Below the pieces are notes generated by a model. The model saw nothing but the letters and a program-made list of their open reading frames with translations. It had not been told where the DNA came from and ran no database searches. 64,000 bases of DNA from Rubripirellula sp. (GTDB lineage: Bacteria > Planctomycetota > Planctomycetia > Pirellulales > Pirellulaceae). Positions 33,915-43,972 of this stretch are shown here, piece by piece. The translations under genes and the position numbers were made by a program. The DNA is taken from positions 1-64,000 of the forward strand of contig JAPKCI010000001.1 in NCBI GenBank assembly GCA_028823035.1. Reading direction: 5' to 3'. How positions within the stretch are numbered: the stretch's first letter is position 1; every line of letters starts with the position of its first letter.

Positions 33915-36900
33915 TCATTTCTGCAGGTTTTCGGTGTAATCGTACTCATGGCTGCCGTGGGCAGCACAATGCACATCGTGTCGTACCCAGCGATCTTCCT
34001 CGGAAATTTCTTCCGGTGTTTTTTTCTTGGCACCACGCTTGCTATTCAAGGCCTTCTGGACCAGTCGAGCTCGCACCTTGCGGTCACGGGACTGCAGTTC
34101 CTTATCACCCTCAAGATCAAAGTATCGGCGGCCATCAATCCATGTTTGCTCGCATCTGGTGAGCGTTGACAATGGTCGGCCGCTCCACACCACGATGTCC
34201 GCATGCTTACCAACACGCAGTGAGCCGACGTACTCGTCGATTCTGAGTTGTTTAGCAGGGTTAAGCGTCACGAATTTCAATGCCTCGATCTCCGGCACAC
34301 CGCCGTACTTGGTTGCCTTGGCAGCTTCAGTGTTCAAATGCCGGGCTAATTCACGGTCGTCACTATTAAATGACACCACCACGCCGCGATCATGCATCAG
34401 CGCACCGTTGTAGGGTATCGCATCAAAGACCTCGAATTTGTAGGCCCACCAATCTGAAAACGAAGATCCCATCGCACCATGTTGTGCCATGCGATCAGCA
34501 ACTTTGTAGCCCTCCAAAATGTGCTGCAAAGTACCGATTTGGATACCAAATTCGTCCAACACATCCAAAGTCGCCATGATTTCATCCTGACGATAACTGT
34601 GGCAATGAATCCATCGAGTCCCATTCTGAACTTCGCTGAGAGCCTGCAACTGCAGGTCAACTCGCGGTGGCAGGGTGTCGTGCTGGCCGTTCTTCCAACG
34701 CCTCCATTTGGCCTGATACTCGCGTGCTGCGAGCAACTGGTCGCGAATGATCTGCTCGACACCCATCCGTGTATTTGGGTAACGACTCTGGTTCCGTTTT
34801 ACGTTTTCACCGAGCGCAAACTTAATACCCTGTGGAGCTTCCTTCATTTTCAGCCCGTCCATCGTCTCGCTCCATCGCAACTTGATGACCTGATTTTGTC
34901 CACCGATGGGATTCGCTGAACCATGCAGAATGTTCGAGGTCGTCAGTCCCCCAGCAAGCTGTCGATAGATTTGAATGTCGCTGTTGTCGATAAAATCACC
35001 GATGCGGACCTCTGAAGTGACTGCTTGTCCCGACTCGTTGACGCCGCCATCCGTTCCCATGTGTGAATGGCAGTCAATCAACCCCGGGGTGATATGCTTG
35101 CCGCTTGCATCAATCACCTGGCAATCTGCCGGAGGTTTAATGTCCGAACCAATTTTTGCGATCAATCCATCACGAATCAGGACGTCGGCATTTTCCAGCT
35201 TACCGGCCTCGTCACACGTCCAAACCGTTGCATTGCGAAACAATACCGTTGTTTGCCCTGCGATGCGTGAAGAAGCACCAAAGGCACCGAAAGGAAATCG
35301 AACCTCTGAGTAGGTCTCTGGCGGTTGGTCGGTATCGATAACTGCACCTTGCGGATCCGCCGTCGCAAGACTGCTTTCTTCTGACTGATCCTGTTTCCCT
35401 ACCTTCGTCGTACTAACCACTGCCTGATCACTCTCTTGATCATCATCCGATCGCACCATCAGCAGATTCTGCGTCTCACCCCCAGGCAACTTCAAACTGG
35501 CAACCAAAGTGGCATCTTCGTCATCGCTCTGCATTGTGATGATTGTCAGTTGGGAAATTCCATCGGGCAATCTCTCGTCAATCTCTCGCAGATCGAAGTT
35601 GGCCGTGAAGCGATCACGCTGCTGGACGACATCTCGAAGCTTGCTCGCTGCTACTTTATCTATATCTTTTTGCTTGTTTTTCTCTTTTTTCCGCTGCTTT
35701 GCTTTGACCGGTTTTGGTGCACTCTCACCAGAGCGAACGGCACCGTTGAGTTTTCCATCAGATCCCTCAAGTTCCAACAATAACCGCATGTTCCTGACAC
35801 TCGGATGACGAACAGCAAACTCCCAGTTGCCTGCCAACTCCGGAAACTCGGTTTGGGGATTGCCGTCGATGACAAATCTTTTCCCGGCGACCCAGCATTC
35901 GGCGACCTTGGTTGTTTCCGCGAATAGATTGCCATCGGTGATCGTCAGATTGGCAACCATTCCCGGTTCGATACGTCCAACCTCACTCTCAACTCCCAGT
36001 AATTCAGCAGGAACCACCGTGACCGCCGCCAAGGCCTCGTCTTCGTCGAGACCACGTTCAACCGCAACCCGGACCTGCTTTAAAAACTGACCAACATCAT
36101 CTAGTCCATCAGTCGTCAAGCAAATTTTTACGCCCGCCCGAACAAGCCTGCCGGGGTTCTCGGGGGCAAGTTCCCAATGCATCAATTCCTGCAGAGTGAC
36201 ATCACGAGCAGCATCAGCTGTTTTGACATCGGGAGTATCGGGAAAGTCCACAGGCACCAACAACGGGCGATTCGTCGCAACAATTTCATCCAACTGCCGA
36301 TACTCGCGTCCCGATCCACGAAGGATCGTCTGCAAAGAGAACTCACGGGCCAGGTCATCCGCCCGGATTGCCATTCTCTCATTGGGCGCATCAATCAAAA
36401 ACGTGCCTGTCTTGATCGCCTCGGATAAGGCCTGCAACGCGACGTTCTTGTCGGGACGGTCCAGTTCAGGAGTTGCCGTGTAGGCATTCCAAGCATCCTC
36501 GTACCACGCAGCGTCATAGAAAGACTGCCGCAACAACGCGACGGCGCCCATCGGTGAATTCGGATACTTAGCCCGCGACCCGCCGCGTGGAACCGTCAGT
36601 TGTAAATGTTGCCAGGCATCCTCTAGCAGCAGACTTCGCCCCGCTGATTCCTCACCAGTAAGCATCAGGCAACTACTGCCTTTGACGATGCCACCCTTGG
36701 GTGCAACCAATCTCGCAGTGATTCCCTGGGATCTTAACTTTGCGGCATCCGGAACCCGTGCAATGGATGATACGGCTCTCATTTGCGGAGTGACGTTACC
36801 ATTCCAATAACCAGGCGGTGATTCATTGACGGTTACATCGATCTCGCTCCACGCGTCAATCAAACCAGGGTAAATACGTTTCCCCTCGCAATCGATCTCC

Positions 36901-37145
36901 TGATAGCCCTCGGGGATCGCAAGTTGCTGACCGACAGCAGTGATCGACGTTCCCTCCACAAGCACAGTCGCGTCTGTGATCATTTGGCCGGGCGCAACCA
37001 CCACCTCAGCATTCACAAACGCAAAACCTGCAACCGGGTTTTCGCGGAGACCGACAATCGGTTCAGCGGCAACCTCACTTTGGGCGGGGAGCACGGTTGG
37101 CAGGAGGGCTACCCACAGAAGTGCTAGAAACAGCGTGTGCCGCAT
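33915..37145 (-). CDS. Secreted tandem amidohydrolase: degenerate domain followed by an intact one
   Basis: A protein of 1076 residues with a signal peptide (MRHTLFLALLWVALLPTVLPAQ). It contains two amidohydrolase domains. The first (about 25-430) has RIYPGLIDAWSEID where a metal-binding HxH is expected, so it is degenerate. A linker region includes a very basic stretch (KAKQRKKEKNKQKDIDK). The second (about 640-1040) has HITPGLIDCHSHMG (HSH near residue 692), WIHCHSYRQDEI, TLQHILEGYK and SFNSDDREL, the metal and substrate residues of imidazolonepropionase/dihydroorotase-like enzymes. It should hydrolyse a cyclic amide or peptide-like bond in the periplasm. The next gene encodes another degenerate copy. 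Confidence 0.9.
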   Translation of the reverse strand: MRHTLFLALLWVALLPTVLPAQSEVAAEPIVGLRENPVAGFAFVNAEVVVAPGQMITDATVLVEGTSITAVGQQLAIPEGYQEIDCEGKRIYPGLIDAWSEIDVTVNESPPGYWNGNVTPQMRAVSSIARVPDAAKLRSQGITARLVAPKGGIVKGSSCLMLTGEESAGRSLLLEDAWQHLQLTVPRGGSRAKYPNSPMGAVALLRQSFYDAAWYEDAWNAYTATPELDRPDKNVALQALSEAIKTGTFLIDAPNERMAIRADDLAREFSLQTILRGSGREYRQLDEIVATNRPLLVPVDFPDTPDVKTADAARDVTLQELMHWELAPENPGRLVRAGVKICLTTDGLDDVGQFLKQVRVAVERGLDEDEALAAVTVVPAELLGVESEVGRIEPGMVANLTITDGNLFAETTKVAECWVAGKRFVIDGNPQTEFPELAGNWEFAVRHPSVRNMRLLLELEGSDGKLNGAVRSGESAPKPVKAKQRKKEKNKQKDIDKVAASKLRDVVQQRDRFTANFDLREIDERLPDGISQLTIITMQSDDEDATLVASLKLPGGETQNLLMVRSDDDQESDQAVVSTTKVGKQDQSEESSLATADPQGAVIDTDQPPETYSEVRFPFGAFGASSRIAGQTTVLFRNATVWTCDEAGKLENADVLIRDGLIAKIGSDIKPPADCQVIDASGKHITPGLIDCHSHMGTDGGVNESGQAVTSEVRIGDFIDNSDIQIYRQLAGGLTTSNILHGSANPIGGQNQVIKLRWSETMDGLKMKEAPQGIKFALGENVKRNQSRYPNTRMGVEQIIRDQLLAAREYQAKWRRWKNGQHDTLPPRVDLQLQALSEVQNGTRWIHCHSYRQDEIMATLDVLDEFGIQIGTLQHILEGYKVADRMAQHGAMGSSFSDWWAYKFEVFDAIPYNGALMHDRGVVVSFNSDDRELARHLNTEAAKATKYGGVPEIEALKFVTLNPAKQLRIDEYVGSLRVGKHADIVVWSGRPLSTLTRCEQTWIDGRRYFDLEGDKELQSRDRKVRARLVQKALNSKRGAKKKTPEEISEEDRWVRHDVHCAAHGSHEYDYTENLQK

Positions 37146-37551
37146 GGACGTTCAACTTCCAGAAACGAGGCTCAGTATTCAATGTACCCCCAGCATAATT
37201 GAAGCCTGCCATTACCGCTGACTTCGTTTCATTATTTCATGCGGTAGACCGCACACGGTTTTGAGAGACAGTAACCCTGAAAAGCAAGCGTCTTTCGCTT
37301 TTGTCAGATAGGTCGCAGCTGATCACATCCCACGCGGCACCTAGGATCGAGATAATATTGCATTTCCGGCAGACAAAGCTGGCTCCGCTCGTCTTCTGAA
37401 GGGGTCCTCTCGGGCATCAAAGGGGCTCACTTCGCGAAGATTTCATCAAAAACAGTCTTGACCTGCGGCGGCCGGCGTATTAATTGTGGATTAGAGGCGC
37501 GGCGAGTGAACTAACAACGCCGGCATGGAGGCTAAACTTAGGAGGCTGAAC
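37146..37551. other. Intergenic region between divergent genes
   Basis: About 400 bases between the amidohydrolase start (minus) and the next gene (plus). Apart from the Shine-Dalgarno at 37540-37545 I see no repeat, hairpin with T-run or RNA gene. Confidence 0.5.
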
Positions 37552-38100
37552 ATGAAGCCTGAGATGACCTCAGACGATTCGCCCAACCGGTCGACGATCG
37601 ATCGGTTCTTTAGCGGTCTAAGCGAGTACATCTTCCATTCCAAACTGGGTGTGGCAGATGTCCAACTGATTGGCTACATCAGTGATATGATGCTTCGCTT
37701 TGTCAGACTCGACGCGGTGCACAAAGTTCGCAGGTCCAACGGACGACCTGCAACCGAAGTCTTTCAAATGCTTTGTGAAGCCGAAAAGCGGATTGGTCTG
37801 GCCAAACGTGATATTCATCGGCATATCGGCGACGTCACTCTCTTCTGGTCCGGAATGTATCCCGAAAGACTCAGACAACTGAGATCTGAACAATCAATCG
37901 ATGGATATGTGGACTATTGTCGGCAGGGCAAGCGAGCATACGCTATTGCTGCTGAAATCGAAGCGGATGAAAACCGACCCTCCAGCGACCTGCTGCACCA
38001 ACTAAGCGACCAGTTTGAGATGTGCGCTTACGGTCTTCGTGAAGTACGACGGGAATGGGAACGAGGAAAGTCTGATGGCGGACCGCTGCTAATTTCGTAG
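37552..38100 (+). CDS. Hypothetical protein
   Basis: A protein of 182 residues I do not recognise. No signal peptide or membrane segment; mostly helical, charged, with DVQLIGYISDMMLRFVRLD in the first third and EMCAYGLREVRREWERGK near the end. It is very probably real: ATG 37552 is preceded by a full AGGAGG six bases upstream (37540-37545), and the frame is open without repeats. A start nine codons earlier is less likely because of that site. Likely cytoplasmic and planctomycete-specific. Confidence 0.75.
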   Translation: MKPEMTSDDSPNRSTIDRFFSGLSEYIFHSKLGVADVQLIGYISDMMLRFVRLDAVHKVRRSNGRPATEVFQMLCEAEKRIGLAKRDIHRHIGDVTLFWSGMYPERLRQLRSEQSIDGYVDYCRQGKRAYAIAAEIEADENRPSSDLLHQLSDQFEMCAYGLREVRREWERGKSDGGPLLIS

Positions 38101-38331
38101 CAGCATTCATTTTCCAACGGGATCTTGCCTGACCCAAGCGATGCCTCATGCAATCGTTGACTGCTTGCCTGACAAATTGCGCACTGATTCGGACGCAGAA
38201 ATCGGCTTTGCTATCTTTCTTTCTGCAACTGCCCGCTGCACTGGCAACGTCCGCCGTGCTGGCGCAAGAGCTTCCAGACGTTAACTTGCACGGATTCCAT
38301 TGGTCAGTTGTGCAAGAGGAGCCACGATAAA

Positions 38332-39861
38332 ATGTCAGTCAATCAACAACGATTTGATGCGGTATGTGCCCGGGCTCGTGAGGCCATGATTCTGCATTCC
38401 ACTGCTGACACGCTTGAATGGGATGAACGGACAGGGCTTCCAATTGCCGCGGGCGAGTATCGTGCCCAACAGGTATCGACCTTGCGGGCTCTTGTGCATC
38501 AGCGTCGTACAGATCCCGTCTATGGTGAAGACCTGCTTAGTTTGGTGCAGGAATGCGGAGACGAAGATCCACATGGACCGATTGCTGCAACCATTCGTGA
38601 ATTGCATCGGGACTGGCAACGCGACTGCAAGCTGCCAACCCAATTAGTGGAACGCATGTCCCGAGCAACGGTCCGCGGCCAACAAACGTGGGACGCGGCT
38701 CGCAAAGCCGATGACTTTTCCATGTTTGAGAAAACACTGGAGCATGTCATCGATCTCAAACGCGAAGCGGGAGAACGCCTCAGCGAAGGAACCGATCGCA
38801 GTGTCTACGAAGCGTTGTTGGATGAATACGAACCCGACGCAAGGGTCGAGGACATCCAGCAGGTTTTTGACAATCTTCGCGAGCCGCTAGTCCAGTTGAT
38901 CGCGGCGGCGAAAGATGCGCCCAAGCAACCAGACATCAGCATTCTTGAACGAACCTACTGCATGGAGAACCAGCGGGATTTCAGCCATTTCGTCGCTGAA
39001 CAGACAGGCTTTGATTTTGATCGTGGACGACTTGACGAAACGTCACACCCATTTTGCACCACGCTGGGTCCGAACGACTGCCGCATCCTGACACGTTACG
39101 ATCCCCACTGGCTGCCAGCCGGGTTGTTCGGAACGATGCATGAAGCGGGTCATGGGATGTACGAACAGGGGCTACGTCCGGATTGGTTCGGACTGCCACC
39201 TGGATCCTACGTGTCGCTGGGAATCCATGAATCCCAGTCGAGGCTATGGGAAAACCAGGTTGGACGCAGCAGACCTTTCTGGGAATGGCTGTATCCGCAG
39301 GCTTTGGAGGCATTCGCAACTCAGCTTGAAGGTGTGTCGCTGGATTCATTTTACTTCGCTATCAATACCGTCCGACCCAGTCTGATTCGAGTCGAAGCTG
39401 ACGAAGCGACCTACAACCTGCACATCATCATCCGTTTCGACCTCGAAAGGCAATTGATCGACGGTACTCTCAGCGTCAAAGATCTACCCGAAGCCTGGAA
39501 CTCACGTTATCAGAGCGACCTCGGGATTTGTCCTTCATCGGATGCCGATGGGGTTTTACAGGATGTCCACTGGAGTGCTGGTCTGATCGGTTACTTCCCG
39601 ACCTATACACTCGGGAATGTGGCTGCCGCACAACTTTTTGATGCTGCCAGTGATCAGATTGGCGACCTCAATGAACTGTTTGCCGAAGGCGAGTTTCGTC
39701 TTCTGCTTGATTGGCTGAGAGAGCGAATCCACTTTGATGGACGTTGCTACAGTGGGGCTGATTTAATCCAGCGGGCCACGGGAAAACCGCTCTGCTCAAC
39801 GCATTTCGTCAACTACCTGAAGTCGAAACTGGAACCTCTTTACGGTATCACGGGAAGTTGA
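38332..39861 (+). CDS. M32-family metallocarboxypeptidase
   Basis: A protein of 509 residues. MHEAGHGMYEQGL (H270, E271, H274) is the HExxH zinc site, and the further ligand and M32 signature is GIHESQSRLWENQVGRS (H299, E300). VRPSLIRVEADEATYNLHI and YFPTYTLGNVAAAQLF are further M32 blocks. These cytoplasmic enzymes remove C-terminal residues from peptides, sparing those next to proline. Length matches the family (about 500). ATG 38332 follows a GAGGAG about 11 bases upstream. Monocistronic. Confidence 0.96.
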   Translation: MSVNQQRFDAVCARAREAMILHSTADTLEWDERTGLPIAAGEYRAQQVSTLRALVHQRRTDPVYGEDLLSLVQECGDEDPHGPIAATIRELHRDWQRDCKLPTQLVERMSRATVRGQQTWDAARKADDFSMFEKTLEHVIDLKREAGERLSEGTDRSVYEALLDEYEPDARVEDIQQVFDNLREPLVQLIAAAKDAPKQPDISILERTYCMENQRDFSHFVAEQTGFDFDRGRLDETSHPFCTTLGPNDCRILTRYDPHWLPAGLFGTMHEAGHGMYEQGLRPDWFGLPPGSYVSLGIHESQSRLWENQVGRSRPFWEWLYPQALEAFATQLEGVSLDSFYFAINTVRPSLIRVEADEATYNLHIIIRFDLERQLIDGTLSVKDLPEAWNSRYQSDLGICPSSDADGVLQDVHWSAGLIGYFPTYTLGNVAAAQLFDAASDQIGDLNELFAEGEFRLLLDWLRERIHFDGRCYSGADLIQRATGKPLCSTHFVNYLKSKLEPLYGITGS

Positions 39862-39951
39862 CTGCCGGCGGGTTCGAAACTGCCTTCGGCCTGATTTTTG
39901 TCTGCCATTCCGTTACAATTTGCATTCTTCCACCGCTTCTCAAAGGCCGCA

Positions 39952-41475
39952 ATGATTACCTCGAATTGTCCACGGTGCCAAGAAGGGTTTCGAGTTCCCA
40001 TGGGAATGATGCCTGAGGACGCCTATGCAATGTGTCCGTGGTGTCACGAAACATTTCCGCTTAAGGAAGTGCTTGATCGCCTTCCGCCCCAATTAAAGAT
40101 CTTGACGGCCGATGGTGAACCCGTCGTTGTGATGGAACCCGTCGGATTCGGCGCTGCCGTTGCCGACCTATCAGCAGTTGGCACTAACACGGCTGCTGGT
40201 TTTCATACCCTTGGGACAGAGACAGCTGGCTCACTCGATAATCTGTCGGACAGTGACAGATCGGACAGTGGTGGTCAATCTGACCGTGGTAGTCAATGGG
40301 ATCACCCAGCACTCAATTTTGATGGAGATAACGTTCAGCCGGATGGATCCTGGACTGCACCCTCATCGTCCCAAGCCGCAGCAGCCATGAACGTCTCGCC
40401 GCGACCCAACCGACGAAAGAAGAAAGGATCCGCAATTCGATCCATGATCGGAGTCGTGTTCGGTGGTTTACTCGCTGTCCCGATTGCACTCTTGATCCTG
40501 CTGGCACTCGGACGGACACTAGACTTGGGGTTCTGGCCGTTTGACGGAAAGGCGAGATCGCCTCGGGAATTAATTCCGTTTTTCAGCGAAGCGGTATCCG
40601 ACGATGTCGAAGATCCTACAGTCTATCAGGGCGAGATACTCGATACTTCGCAATTCGACAATGCACAGAAGGACCTCGATAATCCCAGCCACTCAGTACT
40701 TGATCAAATCATGGCTCCTGACTCCTCGGCGGCTCCCAACGGAACGAGCGACGATGGTGCCAATCGAAAGAGCCGACCGGAAAAAGAACGCCAAAGCAAT
40801 CTCACAAGGATGCCGGCAAGCCCGTCCAGCAAGCTGGAATCCAACTCACCGAATCTGCCAGCAACTGCGCCATCCATCACTTCAGATGAGACACTGAAAC
40901 TTCCAGCCACGACTGGTACTCAAAAGTCCGCAAAGCAAAACGGAACACCAGCGACCACGATTGCTGCCAGCCAGAGCAAACCAGGTAGTCCATTGGATCG
41001 TCCGATCCCTGTACCAGCCTCGGGACCGAAAGCGATCATTTCAAGCGAAGCAATCACAAACGTCAATGCCGCAATTCGATCCATCAACCAGTTGGTCGCG
41101 TCAGACAATGAAGACCAAATAGAACTGCTGGCCAACGCCTATGAACTCATTGCTCAAGCCTGTAACGCAGCACAAGAAGAGCCCAAAGCTCTGATCGTCT
41201 TGGCAGAAGCCGTCACAAAGTCAAACGCATTTCAGCAAATCGAAGAAGCCGGCCTGACATGGCTGGATTATCCACAACGTTCAACGGAAGGGATCTTGCT
41301 GATTGGCAGGCCGGGCACCACCGCCAAGAGTCAGATTTTGACCCTCGACTCAGGTCGGGTACTGAAGATGGCGGGAAAGATCAATTTGCCATCTGTAGAA
41401 AAAGTCATTGTACTTGGGCAAATCATGGATGAGGGAGAGACCATTCAAATTAGCCACACGCAAGCTGTACCCTGA
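39952..41475 (+). CDS. Zinc-ribbon, single-pass membrane protein of unknown function
   Basis: A protein of 507 residues. It opens with a zinc ribbon, ITSNCPRCQEGFRVPMG followed by MCPWCHETFPL (two CxxC pairs). A low-complexity Ser/Gly/Asp segment follows, then a basic stretch (RPNRRKKKGS), and one membrane helix (MIGVVFGGLLAVPIALLILL, about 165-190). The long C-terminal part is Ser/Pro/Thr-rich and ends in a helical domain (about 365-500). The arrangement, cytoplasmic zinc ribbon plus extracytoplasmic tail, is common among planctomycete hypotheticals. Start ATG 39952 places the zinc ribbon at the N-terminus; the upstream 18 codons are not convincing. Confidence 0.8.
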   Translation: MITSNCPRCQEGFRVPMGMMPEDAYAMCPWCHETFPLKEVLDRLPPQLKILTADGEPVVVMEPVGFGAAVADLSAVGTNTAAGFHTLGTETAGSLDNLSDSDRSDSGGQSDRGSQWDHPALNFDGDNVQPDGSWTAPSSSQAAAAMNVSPRPNRRKKKGSAIRSMIGVVFGGLLAVPIALLILLALGRTLDLGFWPFDGKARSPRELIPFFSEAVSDDVEDPTVYQGEILDTSQFDNAQKDLDNPSHSVLDQIMAPDSSAAPNGTSDDGANRKSRPEKERQSNLTRMPASPSSKLESNSPNLPATAPSITSDETLKLPATTGTQKSAKQNGTPATTIAASQSKPGSPLDRPIPVPASGPKAIISSEAITNVNAAIRSINQLVASDNEDQIELLANAYELIAQACNAAQEEPKALIVLAEAVTKSNAFQQIEEAGLTWLDYPQRSTEGILLIGRPGTTAKSQILTLDSGRVLKMAGKINLPSVEKVIVLGQIMDEGETIQISHTQAVP

Positions 41476-41781
41476 GTCGCACAGTGTACGCAACTGACGC
41501 TGTAATCAGGCGTCTCTAAAAAGCGGATCACACTCGGCACAAGCGGGATTCCACCAAACATCCGGGCAAACTGCCTGGCAATAGCACACGACCAGTCTGC
41601 CCCTGCACCAAGTCACCTGCACCAAGTCACCTGCACCAAGTCACCTGCACCAGGCGGGGTCGCAAGTTCTCTTCCAGTACATGGCATCAGATTTCGCATT
41701 CCCAATACACGTTGCTGGTCTCCTAAACTTCCTCCACAAGGTCGTTCTTTATTCGACAAGGGAATTTGGCCGTCATCGTCG
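41476..41781. other. Intergenic region with a tandem repeat
   Basis: 306 bases between the zinc-ribbon gene and the deacetylase gene, containing the 14-bp repeat at 41603-41654. No gene or terminator with a T-run is visible. Confidence 0.5.
41603..41654. repeat. 14-bp minisatellite, three full units plus a partial unit
   Basis: The unit CTGCACCAAGTCAC is repeated exactly at 41603-41616, 41617-41630 and 41631-41644, then a partial copy up to 41654. Just after it comes GGGTCGCAAGTT, a 12-mer also found at 5055-5066 just upstream of the 16-bp repeat. Confidence 0.96.
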
Positions 41782-42693
41782 ATGAAAATCTTCTACACCG
41801 ATCATTTCGAACTACCACTTCCGGACGGCCATCGTTTTCCGATGGACAAATACCGCCTGCTTCGTCAGCGGATCGTCGGCAGCGAGCATCACCTGCGGGA
41901 TACGTTGATCGTTCCCCCACCAGCTACCGACAAACAACTTTTATCGTGTCATACCAATCGCTACGTCAGCGCGGTCTGCCAAGGAAGCCTGAGCGAAAGT
42001 GAAATCCGACGAATTGGATTTCCATGGTCGCAACAAATGGTAGAACGCTCACGTCGGAGCACAGGGGCGACAATTTCCGCGAGTCGCGCAGCAATCACAG
42101 ATGGCATCGCCGTGAATCTGGCAGGTGGCACGCACCACGCGATGCGTGATGCGGGCGAAGGGTATTGCGTGTTCAATGATGCGACTGTTGCGATCCGGAC
42201 ATTGCAACGGGAAGGCACGATTCATCGGGCCTGCGTGATCGATCTTGATGTGCATCAGGGAAATGGTACAGCTGAAATACTAGCTGACGATAGCACCGCT
42301 TTCACATTGTCGATTCATGGAGTCAAGAACTTCCCCATCCGCAAATCACCAAGTGACTTGGATGTGGCATTAGAGGACGGAGTTGATGATTCACATTATC
42401 TCGCCGCACTCAAGAACGCTTTACAACAGTTGGATGCGGCTGGACCGTTCGACCTTGCGATTTATCTGGCCGGAGCAGACCCCTTCCAAGGCGATCGACT
42501 CGGTCGCTTGAATGTGACAAAACAAGGCCTTGCGGAACGCGATCGCCTTGTCATGCAATGGTGCCTTGATCATCGCCTGCCTCTGGCGATCGCGATGGCG
42601 GGCGGATATGCACCCAACATCGATGACATTGTAGATATTCACGGCATGACAGTCCTGCTCGCCAGTCAGCATACGAGCAGAACAAAGCCATAG
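41782..42693 (+). CDS. Histone-deacetylase-family (acetoin utilisation type) deacetylase
   Basis: A protein of 303 residues with the arginase-like HDAC fold. GGTHHAMRDAGEGYCVFND contains the tandem histidines; DLDVHQGNGT supplies the Asp and His zinc ligands; AGADPFQGDRLGRL supplies the second Asp and the substrate loop. Bacterial members remove acyl groups from small amines, polyamines or lysines. No acetoin or acetyltransferase gene is adjacent, so the substrate is open. The ATG at 41782 begins MKIFYTDHFELPLP, the expected first strand. Confidence 0.94.
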   Translation: MKIFYTDHFELPLPDGHRFPMDKYRLLRQRIVGSEHHLRDTLIVPPPATDKQLLSCHTNRYVSAVCQGSLSESEIRRIGFPWSQQMVERSRRSTGATISASRAAITDGIAVNLAGGTHHAMRDAGEGYCVFNDATVAIRTLQREGTIHRACVIDLDVHQGNGTAEILADDSTAFTLSIHGVKNFPIRKSPSDLDVALEDGVDDSHYLAALKNALQQLDAAGPFDLAIYLAGADPFQGDRLGRLNVTKQGLAERDRLVMQWCLDHRLPLAIAMAGGYAPNIDDIVDIHGMTVLLASQHTSRTKP

Positions 42694-42935
42694 ATTCAGT
42701 CACGGCATTGCCACTTTCCACCCATGGTCGCACAGACGCCGGTATTCTCTTTCATCGGGAATACCACGAAACAGGGAAGGGCAGAATAGCCACACCAAGA
42801 GCAACAATTTATGCTGGAGGCAAAGAAGGATATGATCGAATTGAATCGACGACAGATCTTTAACGCTGGTTCCATCAATCCAACATCCACCTTGCACTCA
42901 TTTGCACTTCCCCAACACTGACTGAGAGACAAGCT

Positions 42936-43859
42936 TTGCGATTCACAATCCTGCTGTTCCTGGCCACAACCCTTTACTTTGGATTTTCGGCAACGGCAGC
43001 CCATTCGAAAGACGCGAAAATTGTACTGGTGGCGGGCAAACCTTCGCACCCACCACGCATGCATGAGTTCAATGCGGGCGTCCAGCTGATGACCAAATGC
43101 TTGAACGAAACACCCGGTATCGATGTTCAGTTTGTACTCAATGGCTGGCCAAAAAATGAATCAGTTTTTGACGGCGCGATCGCCGTGGTGTTCTTCATGG
43201 ACGGTGGAGGACGACATGAAGTGGTGGGTGAAAACGGGCGGCGATTGAAAGTCGTTGATGACTGGGCAGCCAAAGGTATCGGTTTGGGCTTCATGCATTT
43301 TGGAGTGGAAGTCATTGCCGACCAAGCGGGAAACCAGTTCAAACGATGGATTGGGGGGCACTATGAACACATGCATTCCTGCAACCCAATCTGGGAACCC
43401 AACTTTACGGTCTTCCCTGACCATCCCATTAGCCGCGGCGTAAAACCTTTTCAGGTCAAAGACGAATGGTATTTCAACATGCGATTCGCAGGAGACATGT
43501 CGGGCGAGAAAGCGACGGAAATCGAGGGACTCAAGTTCGTACCGATCCTGACCGCCGCGCCGTCAGACGATGTTCGTAACGGCCCCTACGTCTATCCAAA
43601 AGGGCCCTATCCCCATATCCAGGCTTCCAAGGGACGGGCTGAAGCAATGATGTGGACCGTTGAACGTCCCAATGGAGGCCGCGGCTTCGGATTCACTGGT
43701 GGACACTTCCACGACAACTGGGCCAATGACAGCTTTCGACGCGTCGTGCTGAATGGAATCCTCTGGATCGCCAAAGTCGAGGTCCCGCCAAGTGGTGTGA
43801 AATCGACTGTTTCAGATGAACTGCTCAACGCCAATCTGGATCCCAAGAACCGTCGATAA
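42936..43859 (+). CDS. Secreted ThuA-like (trehalose utilisation family) protein
   Basis: A protein of 307 residues with a signal peptide (RFTILLFLATTLYFGFSATAAHS). The core begins IVLVAGKPSHPPRMHEF and has the class I glutamine amidotransferase-like fold of ThuA, with WAAKGIGLGFMHFGVEV and a late GFTGGHFHDNWAND. ThuA proteins appear in sugar-oxidising pathways; this secreted form is common in planctomycetes, often near dehydrogenases or haem proteins. The start is TTG at 42936 (signal peptide fits; no in-frame ATG before the mature part). Confidence 0.88.
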   Translation: MRFTILLFLATTLYFGFSATAAHSKDAKIVLVAGKPSHPPRMHEFNAGVQLMTKCLNETPGIDVQFVLNGWPKNESVFDGAIAVVFFMDGGGRHEVVGENGRRLKVVDDWAAKGIGLGFMHFGVEVIADQAGNQFKRWIGGHYEHMHSCNPIWEPNFTVFPDHPISRGVKPFQVKDEWYFNMRFAGDMSGEKATEIEGLKFVPILTAAPSDDVRNGPYVYPKGPYPHIQASKGRAEAMMWTVERPNGGRGFGFTGGHFHDNWANDSFRRVVLNGILWIAKVEVPPSGVKSTVSDELLNANLDPKNRR

Positions 43860-43972
43860 GCCTGGTAAATCGAATCGGATGAGCACTGGCCAAAGGCAAG
43901 TAATCGGCGCAAGATTTCACCATGCCGGTGAACGCTGGGGACCTACACTCACCACACAGAGTCACTCTTCGT

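Noticed and set aside
38148-38330. 60-codon open frame before the M32 carboxypeptidase gene
   Set aside because: It has a hydrophobic stretch, but no ribosome binding site or familiar motif, and it ends right at the carboxypeptidase start region; too weak to call.
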